Assembly (NCBI RefSeq): GCF_016651105.1
Contig: NZ_JAEKEL010000001.1
Coordinates: 464,001 to 528,000, forward strand
Length of the DNA stretch: 64,000 bases
Direction of reading: 5' to 3'
From: Pseudomonas sp. TH15
GTDB lineage: Bacteria; Pseudomonadota; Gammaproteobacteria; Pseudomonadales; Pseudomonadaceae
This document shows, piece after piece, positions 57,231 to 64,000 of the stretch. The translations under genes were made by a program, and so were the position numbers. Numbering within the stretch: position 1 is the stretch's first letter; every line of letters begins with the position of its first letter. Under the pieces are notes generated by a model. It ran no database searches. It was not told where the DNA came from and worked only from the letters and a program-made list of their open reading frames with translations.

Positions 57231-58567
57231 TGACGACTTCAAAAAATCAGGCCGATGCATTCAAGGCCTTGGTCCACTGGTTGCGTGACGCGATTCGCGA
57301 GCCAGAGCTATTCACTCTCAGCTACGCCGCCGAGTCCTCGGCCTTCGTGCGCTTCAACCATGCCAAGGTCCGTCAGGCCGGGCAGGTGCAGCAGGCGAGT
57401 GTCGGTTTCAAACTGATCAACGAAGGTCGCCACGCCGACCTGAACATTACGCTCTCCGGTGATGCTGAAACCGATGTTCAGCGTCTGGCAGAAGGTCTGC
57501 AACAGCTGCGCGAAACCCTGCCGCTGCTGCCGCCGGACCCGTATCTGATGCTCAACCACAACGGCTGGCAGAGCAAAAACGTGCAGGACCATCCGCTGCC
57601 GGACACCGAGCAGGTCGTGGCTGAAATCACCCAGGCTGCCGAAGGGCTGGATCTGGTGGGTTTCTATGCCGCCGGGCCGATCAGTCGCGGTTTCGCCAGT
57701 TCTTCGGGCGCGTTCGGCTGGCATCAGGCCAACAGCTTCAACTTCGATTTCAGCCTGTTCCATGAAAACGGCCAGGCAGTGAAGGCCAGTTACGCCGGGC
57801 ACGACTGGAACAGCGAAGGCTTTGCCAAGCGCTTCCAGCAGGCGCGCGAGCAATTGGCGTTTCTCGGTCGGCCGCTGCGCACCTTGGCACCGGGTCAGTA
57901 CCGAGCTTACCTGGCGCCAGCGGCTGTGGAAGAAATCATGGGCATGCTCGGCTGGGGCGGTTTCTCGGCGCAGTCGATTGCCAGTAAAGGCAGTCCGTTG
58001 CAGAAGCTCTACGCCGGCGACCAATCGTTCAGCACGCTGGTCTCGCTGGATGAAAAGGTTAGCGGCTCCCTGAGTCCGGCGTTTTCCGGCGAAGGTTATC
58101 CGCGTAGCGATCTGGGCTTGATCGTCGAAGGCAAGGCCGGCGCGCAAATGGTCAGCTCACGCAGTGCGGCTGAGTATGGCCTGACGGCCAACGGTGCCGG
58201 TGGTGGTGAAATGCCGAGCGCGTTAAACATGGCGGCTGGCACGTTGCCTGAAGCCGAGATTCTCAAGCAACTGGGCACAGGGTTGTACATCAGCAACCTC
58301 TGGTACCTGAACTACTCGGATCAACCGGCGGCGCGGCTGACCGGCATGACCCGGTTTGCGACCTTCTGGGTCGAGAACGGCGAGATTCAGGCCCCGGTCA
58401 GCACCATGCGTTTTGATGACAGCGCCTACAGCCTGCTCGGTTCGCAGCTGGAAGCGTTGACCCAAGAGCGCGAGTTGCTGCTGTCGGCGAGTACTTACAG
58501 TCAGCGGGCGACAGCCTCGGCGGTATTGCCGGGTGCGCTCGTCAGCCGACTCACTTTAACGCTGTAA
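57230..58567 (+). CDS. TldE/PmbA-like partner subunit
   Basis: This 445-residue TldD/PmbA-family protein lacks an HExxxH motif, as TldE subunits do. The C-terminal domain has GLTANGAGGGEMPSALNMAA and NLWYLNYSDQPAARLTGMTR, family features. It starts on the last base of the tldD-like stop, so the two chains are coupled and should form the heterodimer. Its substrate is unknown. Confidence 0.87.
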   Translation: MTTSKNQADAFKALVHWLRDAIREPELFTLSYAAESSAFVRFNHAKVRQAGQVQQASVGFKLINEGRHADLNITLSGDAETDVQRLAEGLQQLRETLPLLPPDPYLMLNHNGWQSKNVQDHPLPDTEQVVAEITQAAEGLDLVGFYAAGPISRGFASSSGAFGWHQANSFNFDFSLFHENGQAVKASYAGHDWNSEGFAKRFQQAREQLAFLGRPLRTLAPGQYRAYLAPAAVEEIMGMLGWGGFSAQSIASKGSPLQKLYAGDQSFSTLVSLDEKVSGSLSPAFSGEGYPRSDLGLIVEGKAGAQMVSSRSAAEYGLTANGAGGGEMPSALNMAAGTLPEAEILKQLGTGLYISNLWYLNYSDQPAARLTGMTRFATFWVENGEIQAPVSTMRFDDSAYSLLGSQLEALTQERELLLSASTYSQRATASAVLPGALVSRLTLTL

Positions 58568-58612
58568 AACAAAGATCCCCGGCACACCGGGAATCAACTG
58601 TTGGAATAGAAA

Positions 58613-58706
58613 CTGTGGCGAGGGGATTTATCCCCGCTGGGTCGCGCAGCGGCCCCAAAAAACGGGACTGCTGCGCACTCCAGCGGGGATAAATCCCCTC
58701 GCCACG
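58613..58706. repeat. Family B palindromic repeat, short form
   Basis: CTGTGGCGAGGGGATTTATC and GATAAATCCCCTCGCCAC arms, with inner CGCAGCGGCCCC. This copy uses the GGGGATTTATCCCC core, which recurs at 60.2 kb. Confidence 0.88.
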
Positions 58707-58756
58707 GGGTTTCATTTTTGGACAAGAATTCGGATTAGCCACCCTCCAGAGGTCCC

Positions 58757-60184
58757 ATGCCCAACCGCCCGCCCCTCGACCCTGTCACCGCCCGCTGGTT
58801 GCCGTGGGTCGTGGCCATTGCCTTCTTCATGCAGTCCCTTGACGGGACGATCCTCAACACGGCCCTGCCGGCCATGGCCCTGGACCTCGCGGAAAACCCG
58901 CTGCGCATGCAAGGCGTGATCATTGCCTACATGCTCACCGTTGCCTTGCTGATCCCCGCCTCGGGCTGGATCGCCGACCGCTTCGGCACCAAGAAAATCT
59001 TCTTCGGCGCGATCCTGTTGTTCAGCCTCGGCTCACTGCTCTGCGCCCTGTCGCCCAACCTGACGATGCTGATCGGTTCGCGGGTCATTCAAGGCCTGGG
59101 CGGCGCCTTGATGCTGCCGGTGGGCAGGCTGGTGGTGCTGCGGGCTTACCCGCGCTCGGAGCTCGTGCGGATCATGGGCTTCATCACCATTCCCGGACTG
59201 CTCGGCCCATTGATGGGGCCAACCACCGGCGGCTGGATGGTGCAATACCTGTCGTGGCACTGGATCTTTTTGGTCAACCTGCCCGTGGGGCTGATCGGCT
59301 GCTACGCGGTGTGGAAATTCATCCCGGACCTGCGCGGCACCGAGCGCACCCGTTTCGACGGCGTCGGCTTCCTGCTGTTCGGTGCCTCGATGGTGCTGAT
59401 CACCATCGCCATGGAAGGCCTCGGTGAACTGCACCTGCCGCACTTGCGAGTGATGTTGTTGCTGGTGGCCGGCATGGCGTGTCTCGCGGCGTACTGGCTG
59501 CGCGCCGGGCGCATCGACAATCCGTTGTTCTCGCCATCACTGTTCAAGACCCGGACCTTCGCTGTCGGCATCCTCGGTAACCTGTTCGCCCGACTCGGCG
59601 GTGGTGCATTGCCGTTTCTGGTGCCGTTGCTGCTGCAAGTGGCACTGGGCTATTCACCGTCACAGGCCGGGATGAGCATGCTGCCGCTGTCAGCAGCGGC
59701 AATGCTGGCCAAGTGGGTAGCGCGGCCGATCATCGAACGTCTGGGTTACCGCATTGTGCTCACCGGCAACACGCTGTTTCTGGGGATTATGCTGGCCGCC
59801 ATGGGCCTGGTCAGCGAACAGACACCGTACTGGTTGCTGCTGGCGATGCTGTCCATTCTCGGCGCGATCAACTCCCTGCAGTTCACCGCGATGAACACCG
59901 TCACCCTGATCGACCTCGACGATGCCAGCGCCAGCAGCGGCAACAGTTTGCTGTCGGTGGTCGCGCAGTTGTCCCTGGGCCTTGGCGTGGCTTGCGCGGG
60001 TGCGCTGCTGGGCGGCTTCACGGCAGAGGTCGGAAATGATGGTGTGGACACCGTACTGGGCGCGTTCCAATTGACCTTTGTGACCGTCGGCATCATGGCG
60101 ATGCTGGCCGCGACGATCTTCTCGCAACTCTCAAAGGAAGACGGACGGCGTGCCAAACGTCCGGAAGAACACATCGAACCTTAA
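58757..60184 (+). CDS. MFS transporter, MdtD-like (DHA2, 14 helices)
   Basis: This 475-residue exporter has the DHA2 motif LDGTILNTALPAMALDLA in helix 1, the loop motif GWIADRFGTKKIFF, and RVIQGLGGALMLPVGRLVVL. It matches the MdtD branch. In Pseudomonas this gene is usually single, away from mdtABC. The substrate is unknown, though a drug or small organic ion is likely. It stands alone between two family B repeats. Confidence 0.88.
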   Translation: MPNRPPLDPVTARWLPWVVAIAFFMQSLDGTILNTALPAMALDLAENPLRMQGVIIAYMLTVALLIPASGWIADRFGTKKIFFGAILLFSLGSLLCALSPNLTMLIGSRVIQGLGGALMLPVGRLVVLRAYPRSELVRIMGFITIPGLLGPLMGPTTGGWMVQYLSWHWIFLVNLPVGLIGCYAVWKFIPDLRGTERTRFDGVGFLLFGASMVLITIAMEGLGELHLPHLRVMLLLVAGMACLAAYWLRAGRIDNPLFSPSLFKTRTFAVGILGNLFARLGGGALPFLVPLLLQVALGYSPSQAGMSMLPLSAAAMLAKWVARPIIERLGYRIVLTGNTLFLGIMLAAMGLVSEQTPYWLLLAMLSILGAINSLQFTAMNTVTLIDLDDASASSGNSLLSVVAQLSLGLGVACAGALLGGFTAEVGNDGVDTVLGAFQLTFVTVGIMAMLAATIFSQLSKEDGRRAKRPEEHIEP

Positions 60185-60201
60185 TTTGCCATGGTGGCTT
60201 T

Positions 60202-60352
60202 TGTGGCGAGGGGATTTATCCCCGTTGGGTTGCGCAGCAGCCCCAAAAGGTTGAATGCGATGGGTCTGATGTACCGAGGTGGCGGGTATAGGGGTGCTGC
60301 GCACCCCAACGGGGATAAATCCCCTCGCCACAGATAAATCCCCTCGCCACAG
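60202..60352. repeat. Family B palindromic repeat with duplicated tail
   Basis: Left arm TGTGGCGAGGGGATTTATCC, right arm GGATAAATCCCCTCGCCACA, followed at once by a second copy of the last 20 bases (AGATAAATCCCCTCGCCACA). Inner segments are GGGTTGCGCAGCAGCCCC and GGGGTGCTGCGCACCCC. Confidence 0.88.
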
Positions 60353-60470
60353 GTTTATTTGTAGTCAGGAAAGCCTAGGCTCAAATTCACTCGCTGTTCG
60401 TCCAGAACTTTCGAGGAAAGTGGCACGGGACTGATACACTGCGCGACATTTTGTTTTGCAGGCCAGTCCC

Positions 60471-61856
60471 GTGACCACCATCGCCACCGCTTTTAATACT
60501 TTGCCGCTGTCCGCCGCCATGCTGGCTAACCTCGACTCCCTCGGTTATGCCCAGATGACGCCGATCCAGGCGCAAAGCTTGCCGGTGATCCTCAAGGGGA
60601 TGGACCTGATCGCGCAAGCCAAGACCGGCAGCGGCAAGACCGCTGCCTTCGGTATCGGTCTGCTGAACCCGATCAATCCGCGCTTCTTCGGTTGCCAGGC
60701 GCTGGTCATCTGCCCGACTCGCGAGTTGGCTGACCAGGTTGCCAAGGAGCTCCGTCGTCTGGCCCGCGCCGAAGACAACATCAAGATCCTGACATTGTGC
60801 GGCGGCGTGTCCTTCGGCCCGCAGATCGGCTCGCTGGAGCACGGCGCGCACATCATCGTCGGCACCCCGGGCCGCATCCAGCAGCACTTGCGCAAAGGTT
60901 CGCTGGTGCTGCACGGCCTGAACACCCTGATCCTCGACGAAGCCGACCGCATGCTCGACATGGGTTTCTACGACTCCATCGAAGAAATCATTGCCCAGAC
61001 CCCGGAGCGTCGCCAGACCCTGTTGTTCTCGGCCACCTACCCGTCGGGCATCAAGCAATTGGCCGCGAAGTTCATGCGCAACCCGCAGATCGTCAAAGCC
61101 GAAGCGTTCCACGACGACACGCAGATCGAACAGCGTTTCTACGAAATATCCCCGGACGAGCGCATGAGCGCCGTGACCAAAGTGCTCGGTCACTTCCGCC
61201 CGGCGTCTTGCGTGGCGTTCTGCTACACCAAGCAGCAGGTTCAGGAAACCGTTGATCACCTGACCTCCAAAGGCATTTCCGCCGTCGGCCTGCATGGCGA
61301 TCTGGAACAGCGTGACCGCGACCAGGTGTTGGCGATGTTCTCCAACCGCAGTACTTCGGTACTGGTTGCCACCGACGTAGCCGCCCGTGGTCTGGACATC
61401 GATGCGCTGGACATGGTGATCAACGTCGAACTGGCCCGTGACTCGGAAATCCACATCCACCGTGTTGGCCGTACTGGCCGCGCCGGTGAGAAAGGCATTG
61501 CGATCAGCCTGGTGGCGCCGTCCGAAGCCATCCGCGCGCAAGCCATCGAGAAGCTGCAACAGTCGCCGTTGAACTGGGATCAGATCGACAACCTCACCTC
61601 CCAGGGTGGCGGTCCGCTGCTGCCGGTGATGAGCACGTTGTGCATCGGCGCTGGCCGTAAAGACAAGGTTCGCCCGGGTGACATTCTCGGCGCACTGACG
61701 GGCGACGCGGGTATTCCGGGCGCTCAGGTGGGCAAGATTGCGATCTTCGACTTCCAGGCGTATGTGGCTGTGGAACGCGGGATCGCCAAGCAAGCCTTGC
61801 AGCGTTTGAACGACGGCAAGATCAAGGGCCGTTCGTTGCGCGTGCGTATCTTGTAA
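60471..61856 (+). CDS. dbpA: ATP-dependent RNA helicase DbpA
   Basis: This 461-residue DEAD-box helicase acts in large-subunit ribosome assembly. Motifs are the Q motif (TPIQAQSLPVIL), AKTGSGKT, PTRELA, DEAD, SAT, and HRVGRTGRAG. The C-terminal DbpA RNA-binding domain (VRPGDILGALTGDAGIPGAQ) confers specificity for 23S rRNA hairpin 92. The GTG at 60471 gives the usual length. A TTG at 60456 is the alternative. Confidence 0.95.
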   Translation: MTTIATAFNTLPLSAAMLANLDSLGYAQMTPIQAQSLPVILKGMDLIAQAKTGSGKTAAFGIGLLNPINPRFFGCQALVICPTRELADQVAKELRRLARAEDNIKILTLCGGVSFGPQIGSLEHGAHIIVGTPGRIQQHLRKGSLVLHGLNTLILDEADRMLDMGFYDSIEEIIAQTPERRQTLLFSATYPSGIKQLAAKFMRNPQIVKAEAFHDDTQIEQRFYEISPDERMSAVTKVLGHFRPASCVAFCYTKQQVQETVDHLTSKGISAVGLHGDLEQRDRDQVLAMFSNRSTSVLVATDVAARGLDIDALDMVINVELARDSEIHIHRVGRTGRAGEKGIAISLVAPSEAIRAQAIEKLQQSPLNWDQIDNLTSQGGGPLLPVMSTLCIGAGRKDKVRPGDILGALTGDAGIPGAQVGKIAIFDFQAYVAVERGIAKQALQRLNDGKIKGRSLRVRIL

Positions 61857-61881
61857 GGGATCGTCTGGCTGACAGAGATCA

Positions 61882-61975
61882 AATGTGGGAGCGGGCTTGC
61901 TCGCGAAGGCGGACTGACAAACAACATCCATGTTGAATGTGCCGGCCGCTTCGCGAGCAAGCCCGCTCCCACATT
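61882..61975. repeat. Family A REP pair, inverted order
   Basis: AATGTGGGAGCGGGCTTGCT and AGCAAGCCCGCTCCCACATT are about 45 bases apart. The pair is oriented GTGGGAG-first, opposite to most copies in this window. Confidence 0.9.
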
Positions 61976-62015
61976 GGTTTGTCGGTGAATCTGAATTTTG
62001 TGTGAGGACACCGTT

Positions 62016-63194
62016 TTGCGCTCTACCGAAGTCGTGATCATTGGCGCTGGCGCCGCAGGGTTAATGTGTGCGCTGACCGCCGCCGGGCGCGGGCGCAAGG
62101 TGATGTTGCTCGACCACGCTAACAAGGCCGGCAAGAAAATCCTGATGTCGGGCGGTGGCCGCTGCAATTTCACCAACATGTACACCGAACCGAGCAATTT
62201 TCTCTCGCAGAACGAACACTTCTGCAAATCCGCACTGGCGCGCTACACCCAGTGGGATTTCATCGGCATGGTCGCCAAACACGGCGTGCCGTACCACGAG
62301 AAAAAACTCGGCCAGTTGTTCTGCGATAACAAATCCAGCGACATCCTCGAAATGCTGCTCAACGAGTGCGATCAGGTCGGCGTCAGCCTGCACCTGGACA
62401 CCTCGATCCAGAGCATCGAGAAACTCGAAAGCGGTTATCTGCTGGACACCACGCTCGGTCAACTGACCTGCGAATCGCTGGTGATTGCCACTGGCGGCCT
62501 GTCGATCCCGACCCTGGGCGCGACCGGTTTCGGCTATCAAGTGGCCAAGCAGTTCGGCCACGACTTGCTGCCGACCCGCGCTGGCCTGGTGCCGTTCACC
62601 ATCACCGATCAGCTCAAGGAACTGTGCACGGAGCTGTCGGGGACTTCGGTGGATTGCCTGGTGAGCTGCAACGAGCAGAGCTTTCGCGAGAACATCCTGT
62701 TCACTCATCGTGGCCTTAGCGGCCCGGCGATTTTGCAGATTTCTTCGTTCTGGGAATCCGGCGACACGGTAGAAATCAACCTGATGCCGGACCACGACGT
62801 GCCGACCTGGCTGCAACAGCAACAGGCCGAACGCCCGAATAGCGAATTGAAAACCCTGCTGGGGGAAATCTTCACCAAGAAGATGGCCAACCTGCTGGCG
62901 GACAACTGGTTCGTTTCCAAACCGATGAAGCAATACACCCATGCGGAAATTGCCGACATCGCCGAAAAACTGGCGAGCTGGAAAGTGGTGCCGGCCGGCA
63001 CCGAAGGCTACCGTACTGCCGAAGTGACCTTGGGCGGGGTCGATACCAATGAGGTGTCGTCCAAGACCATGGAATCGCTGAAAAGCCCCGGCCTGTACTT
63101 CATCGGCGAAGTGCTGGACGTCACCGGGCATCTGGGCGGTTTCAACTTCCAGTGGGCCTGGGCTTCGGGTTACGCGGCTGCACAATTCGTCTGA
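62016..63194 (+). CDS. YhiN/HI0933-type flavoprotein
   Basis: A 392-residue NAD(P)/FAD-dependent oxidoreductase. The FAD loop VVIIGAGAAGLMCALTAAGR, the family motif GKKILMSGGGRCNFTN and the ending GEVLDVTGHLGGFNFQWAWA are typical. A TTG at 62016 with GAGG 8 bases upstream is the probable start. Another TTG at 61998 would add six residues. The substrate of this family is uncertain. It is unrelated to the betaine pathway. Confidence 0.85.
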   Translation: MRSTEVVIIGAGAAGLMCALTAAGRGRKVMLLDHANKAGKKILMSGGGRCNFTNMYTEPSNFLSQNEHFCKSALARYTQWDFIGMVAKHGVPYHEKKLGQLFCDNKSSDILEMLLNECDQVGVSLHLDTSIQSIEKLESGYLLDTTLGQLTCESLVIATGGLSIPTLGATGFGYQVAKQFGHDLLPTRAGLVPFTITDQLKELCTELSGTSVDCLVSCNEQSFRENILFTHRGLSGPAILQISSFWESGDTVEINLMPDHDVPTWLQQQQAERPNSELKTLLGEIFTKKMANLLADNWFVSKPMKQYTHAEIADIAEKLASWKVVPAGTEGYRTAEVTLGGVDTNEVSSKTMESLKSPGLYFIGEVLDVTGHLGGFNFQWAWASGYAAAQFV

Positions 63195-63211
63195 TTTATC
63201 GCGTTATCGTT

Positions 63212-63304
63212 CTTCGCGGGCAAGCCTCGCTCCTACAGGTTCGAGGCTTGCCGTAGTTTTATATACGACGCAAAACTTGTAGGAGCGAGGCTTGCCCGCG
63301 AAGA
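63212..63304. repeat. Family A variant REP pair (CTGTAGGAGCGAGGC type)
   Basis: TTCGCGGGCAAGCCTCGCTC and GAGCGAGGCTTGCCCGCGAA around about 50 bases that contain a further partial arm (TCGAGGCTTGCC). Confidence 0.88.
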
Positions 63305-63427
63305 CGCCCGGACAGACAACAAACAATGCAGGGAACAAATATTGCTGTCAGATGTGATCGGCGCCATTGCGTCGGCGTCATTACTGGCTCAATTTAGCGT
63401 CATCGCCTCGGAAGGCCCTCGCACTTC

Positions 63428-64000
63428 ATGTCATCGACCCCTTTTAGTCAGTCTCTGCGTCGTCTCTGGGCGCTGGATAAATTCAGCTACAGCGTGCGGG
63501 TGTTCATCGCCCTGACCGGCAGCATGGCCGTTTGTTGGTATCAGGATGAAATGGGGCTGTTGATCCCGTTGTTCCTGGGCATCATCGCCAGCGCCCTGGC
63601 CGAAACCGACGACAGTTGGCAGGGCCGCCTCAACGCGCTGGCCGTAACGCTGGTGTGTTTCAGCATCGCCGCGTTCTCGGTCGAATTGCTCTTCCCCTAC
63701 CCCATCATATTTATCATCGCCCTGGCGCTTGCCGCCTTCGGCCTGACCATGCTCGGCGCCCTCGGCGAACGCTATGGCGCAATTGCCTCGGCGACGCTGA
63801 TTCTGTCGGTCTACACCATGATCGGTGTGGATCAGCGCGGCGGCGCAGTGACTGATTTCTGGCACGAGCCGGTGCTGTTGGTGGCCGGCGCAGCCTGGTA
63901 CGGTTTGCTCTCGGTGTTGTGGCAGGCGATGTTTTCCAACCAACCGGTGCAGCAGAGCCTGGCGCGGTTGTTCCGGGAATTGGGTTTTTACCTGAAGCTT
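63428..64000 (+). CDS. yccS: YccS-type membrane transporter (5' part)
   Basis: The first 191 codons run off the window edge. MSSTPFSQSLRRLWALDKFS precedes at least four or five membrane helices (VFIALTGSMAVCWYQDEMGL; LIPLFLGIIASALAETDDSW; FIIALALAAFGLTMLGALGE). The DxxSYSVRVFIAL opening and the ETDDSWQGRL loop match the YccS/YhfK family of FUSC-like inner-membrane proteins. Its substrate is unknown. The ATG at 63428 is the first in frame. Confidence 0.85.
   Translation, partial: MSSTPFSQSLRRLWALDKFSYSVRVFIALTGSMAVCWYQDEMGLLIPLFLGIIASALAETDDSWQGRLNALAVTLVCFSIAAFSVELLFPYPIIFIIALALAAFGLTMLGALGERYGAIASATLILSVYTMIGVDQRGGAVTDFWHEPVLLVAGAAWYGLLSVLWQAMFSNQPVQQSLARLFRELGFYLKL

Overview
The window is chromosomal DNA of a fluorescent-group Pseudomonas (P. 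fluorescens/P. putida-like). The grounds are the protein sequences, the high-GC codon use, the abundant Pseudomonas REP-type repeats and a gene order that matches the choline / glycine betaine / carnitine catabolic region described in P. aeruginosa. There are no rRNA or tRNA genes, insertion sequences, prophages or CRISPR arrays.

Layout. 1-3.3 kb: end of a secreted protein gene, a YihG-like acyltransferase, a DUF2780 protein, and an ECF sigma / anti-sigma pair. 3.5-12.7 kb (minus strand): glyA-soxBDAG-purU-fdhA, which takes sarcosine to glycine and serine and disposes of the formaldehyde and formate released. soxB is broken by a one-base deletion near 11.2 kb. 13-16 kb: TraX-like protein, threonine aldolase, SDR. 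16.2-18.9 kb: divergent gbcB/gbcA (glycine betaine to dimethylglycine). 19-25.8 kb: an unassigned three-gene block of a metallophosphoesterase, a membrane di-heme cytochrome c, and a 1150-residue GMC oxidoreductase/alpha-beta hydrolase fusion. 25.8-26.95 kb: non-coding, with regularly spaced DnaA-box repeats. 27-34.8 kb (minus): dipeptidase, V4R-like protein, dgcA, dgcB, etfA, etfB (dimethylglycine to sarcosine). 35-36.1 kb: LprI-like protein, an XRE regulator gene with a premature stop, DUF3010 protein. 36.2-41.1 kb: cdhR and the carnitine operon caiX-cdhC-cdhA-cdhB. 41.4-45.2 kb: a small unknown gene, an AAC(6')-like acetyltransferase, gbdR, sdaB. 45.7-48.7 kb: choline ABC importer choXWV. 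49-55.5 kb: betT divergent from betIBA. 55.8-64 kb: a TldD/TldE-type pair, an MdtD-like exporter, dbpA, a YhiN-like flavoprotein and a truncated yccS-like gene.

How the genes work together. Choline enters through ChoXWV and BetT and is oxidised by BetA and BetB to glycine betaine. Carnitine, bound by CaiX, is converted by CdhA, CdhC and CdhB to glycine betaine. GbcAB, DgcAB with its ETF, and SoxBDAG remove the three methyl groups in turn. GlyA and SdaB pass the carbon on to serine and pyruvate, and FdhA and PurU handle the one-carbon units. GbdR, CdhR and BetI are the local regulators. The sarcosine step depends on whether the soxB frameshift is real.

Most gene junctions, including those inside the sox and carnitine operons, carry one of three palindromic repeat families (called A, B and C here). 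The least explained parts of the window are the cytochrome/GMC-hydrolase block with its cysteine in place of the hydrolase serine, and the DnaA-box repeat array beside it.
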